Assembly (NCBI RefSeq): GCF_014636495.1
Contig: NZ_BMEM01000001.1
Span: 1,256,471-1,320,470 of the forward strand
Direction of reading: 5' to 3'
From: Ornithinimicrobium tianjinense
GTDB taxonomy: Bacteria; Actinomycetota; Actinomycetes; Actinomycetales; Dermatophilaceae
DNA: 64,000 nt
Part shown: piece by piece, positions 63,822-64,000 of the stretch
Position numbering within the stretch: the stretch's first letter is position 1
How the letters are laid out: every line of letters begins with the position of its first letter
Made by a program: the position numbers and the translations under genes
Notes under the pieces: model-generated
Databases searched by the model: none
What the model saw: the letters and a program-made list of their open reading frames with translations, nothing else
What the model was told of the DNA's origin: nothing

Positions 63822-64000
63822 TCAGGCCAGCTCGGCGGATCGGACCGCCGCTGCCGCACGCGCGGCGCCCAGGCGCCCGCACTCGGTCGGTGGGAGACCG
63901 GCGACCCAGCCCGTCGCGAAGCCCGCGAAGAACGCGTCACCCGCACCGTTGCTGTCCACCACCTCGTCGACACGCACCGCAGGGACCTCCACCCACCCGT
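63822..64000 (-). CDS. PfkB-family carbohydrate kinase, C-terminal fragment
   Basis: The minus strand shows an open frame from the window edge to a TGA at 63822-63824, too short to have a start in the window. The visible 58 residues include VRVDEVVDSNGAGDAFFAGF, the anion-hole/catalytic base motif of PfkB (ribokinase) enzymes, then ATGWVAGLPP and an Ala-rich end. The gene starts outside the window. Substrate unknown. Confidence 0.75.
   Translation of the reverse strand, partial: GWVEVPAVRVDEVVDSNGAGDAFFAGFATGWVAGLPPTECGRLGAARAAAAVRSAELA

Overview
The window is a dense stretch of high-GC actinobacterial chromosome (third codon positions almost all G or C, many GTG starts). Supporting marks are an SigE-type ECF sigma factor, the SepH division protein, the DUF4193/dut/DUF3710/DUF3159 neighbourhood, DUF5998, CWB2 cell-wall repeats and an actinobacterial coproporphyrin-type ferrochelatase with a C-terminal cysteine cluster. 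The flavour fits the Intrasporangiaceae/Ornithinimicrobium/Serinicoccus area, but that placement is inference. I see no rRNA, tRNA, CRISPR array, prophage or insertion sequence, and no gene-free stretch longer than about 210 bases. Thirteen gene pairs share a 4-base ATGA/GTGA stop-start overlap and four more share one base, so translational coupling is widespread.

Layout. 1-2.6 kb (minus): nucleotidyltransferase, BON protein, metallophosphoesterase and a CtlX-type hydrolase cut by the window edge. 2.7-7.2 kb (minus): a secreted SpaA-like repeat protein and a two-gene membrane unit behind a Crp/GlxR-like site. 7.25-12.6 kb: DNA gyrase/topo IV subunit A, a PadR regulator with its operator and HAAS-type partner, and a cell-wall-bound polysaccharide deacetylase. 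12.7-16.1 kb (plus): DUF1697, ornithine cyclodeaminase-like enzyme and a GAF/PucR regulator. 16.1-21 kb (minus): a full branched-chain amino-acid ABC transporter, livG-livF-livK-livH-livM. 21-25.2 kb: a dehydrogenase, an M20 amidohydrolase, a PfkB kinase, a small membrane protein and a nitroreductase. 25.3-27.4 kb: an ECF sigma factor coupled to a membrane protein with an extracytoplasmic Asp-box domain. 27.4-34 kb: GNAT/acyl-CoA synthetase fusion, DUF5998, a phosphodiesterase-like enzyme, thymidine kinase and sepH. 34-43.6 kb (plus): TRIC channel, ferrochelatase, inositol monophosphatase, DUF4193, dut, DUF3710, DUF3159, an RNA methyltransferase and aconitase. 43.7-50.8 kb: ppk2, a VOC protein, dxs, a diacylglycerol-kinase-like gene, an App1-like phosphatase and OsmC. 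50.8-53.4 kb: RIO kinase with a short upstream ORF, an SDR and a second inositol-phosphatase-like enzyme. 53.4-58.6 kb: a glycan island (DUF2304, GT2, WxcM/WlbB-like acyltransferase, DegT aminotransferase, Gfo/Idh dehydrogenase, GT4). 58.7-64 kb: formaldehyde dehydrogenase, thiM-thiE-thiD behind a TPP riboswitch, a nuclease, DUF1992 and the end of a PfkB kinase.

How they work together. The liv transporter sits beside an amino-acid-type OCD enzyme and a PucR regulator, suggesting regulated amino-acid import and breakdown. The acyltransferase, aminotransferase and dehydrogenase are the three activities needed for a 2,3-diacetamido-uronic-acid nucleotide sugar, and two glycosyltransferases flank them. 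The thiamine genes form a salvage set. The kinase/phosphatase pair at 48-50 kb could interconvert diacylglycerol and phosphatidate.

The strongest unexplained signals are: (1) a non-palindromic word, GGTATGNCGTG, scattered through genes and spacers on both strands and apparently forcing rare codons; (2) three spacers each holding near-identical short tandem elements; (3) a run of genes whose -10-like hexamer ends 6-7 bases before the start codon (leaderless messages); (4) the sigma factor/Asp-box receptor pair; (5) a Cys-Cys short ORF overlapping the RIO kinase start.
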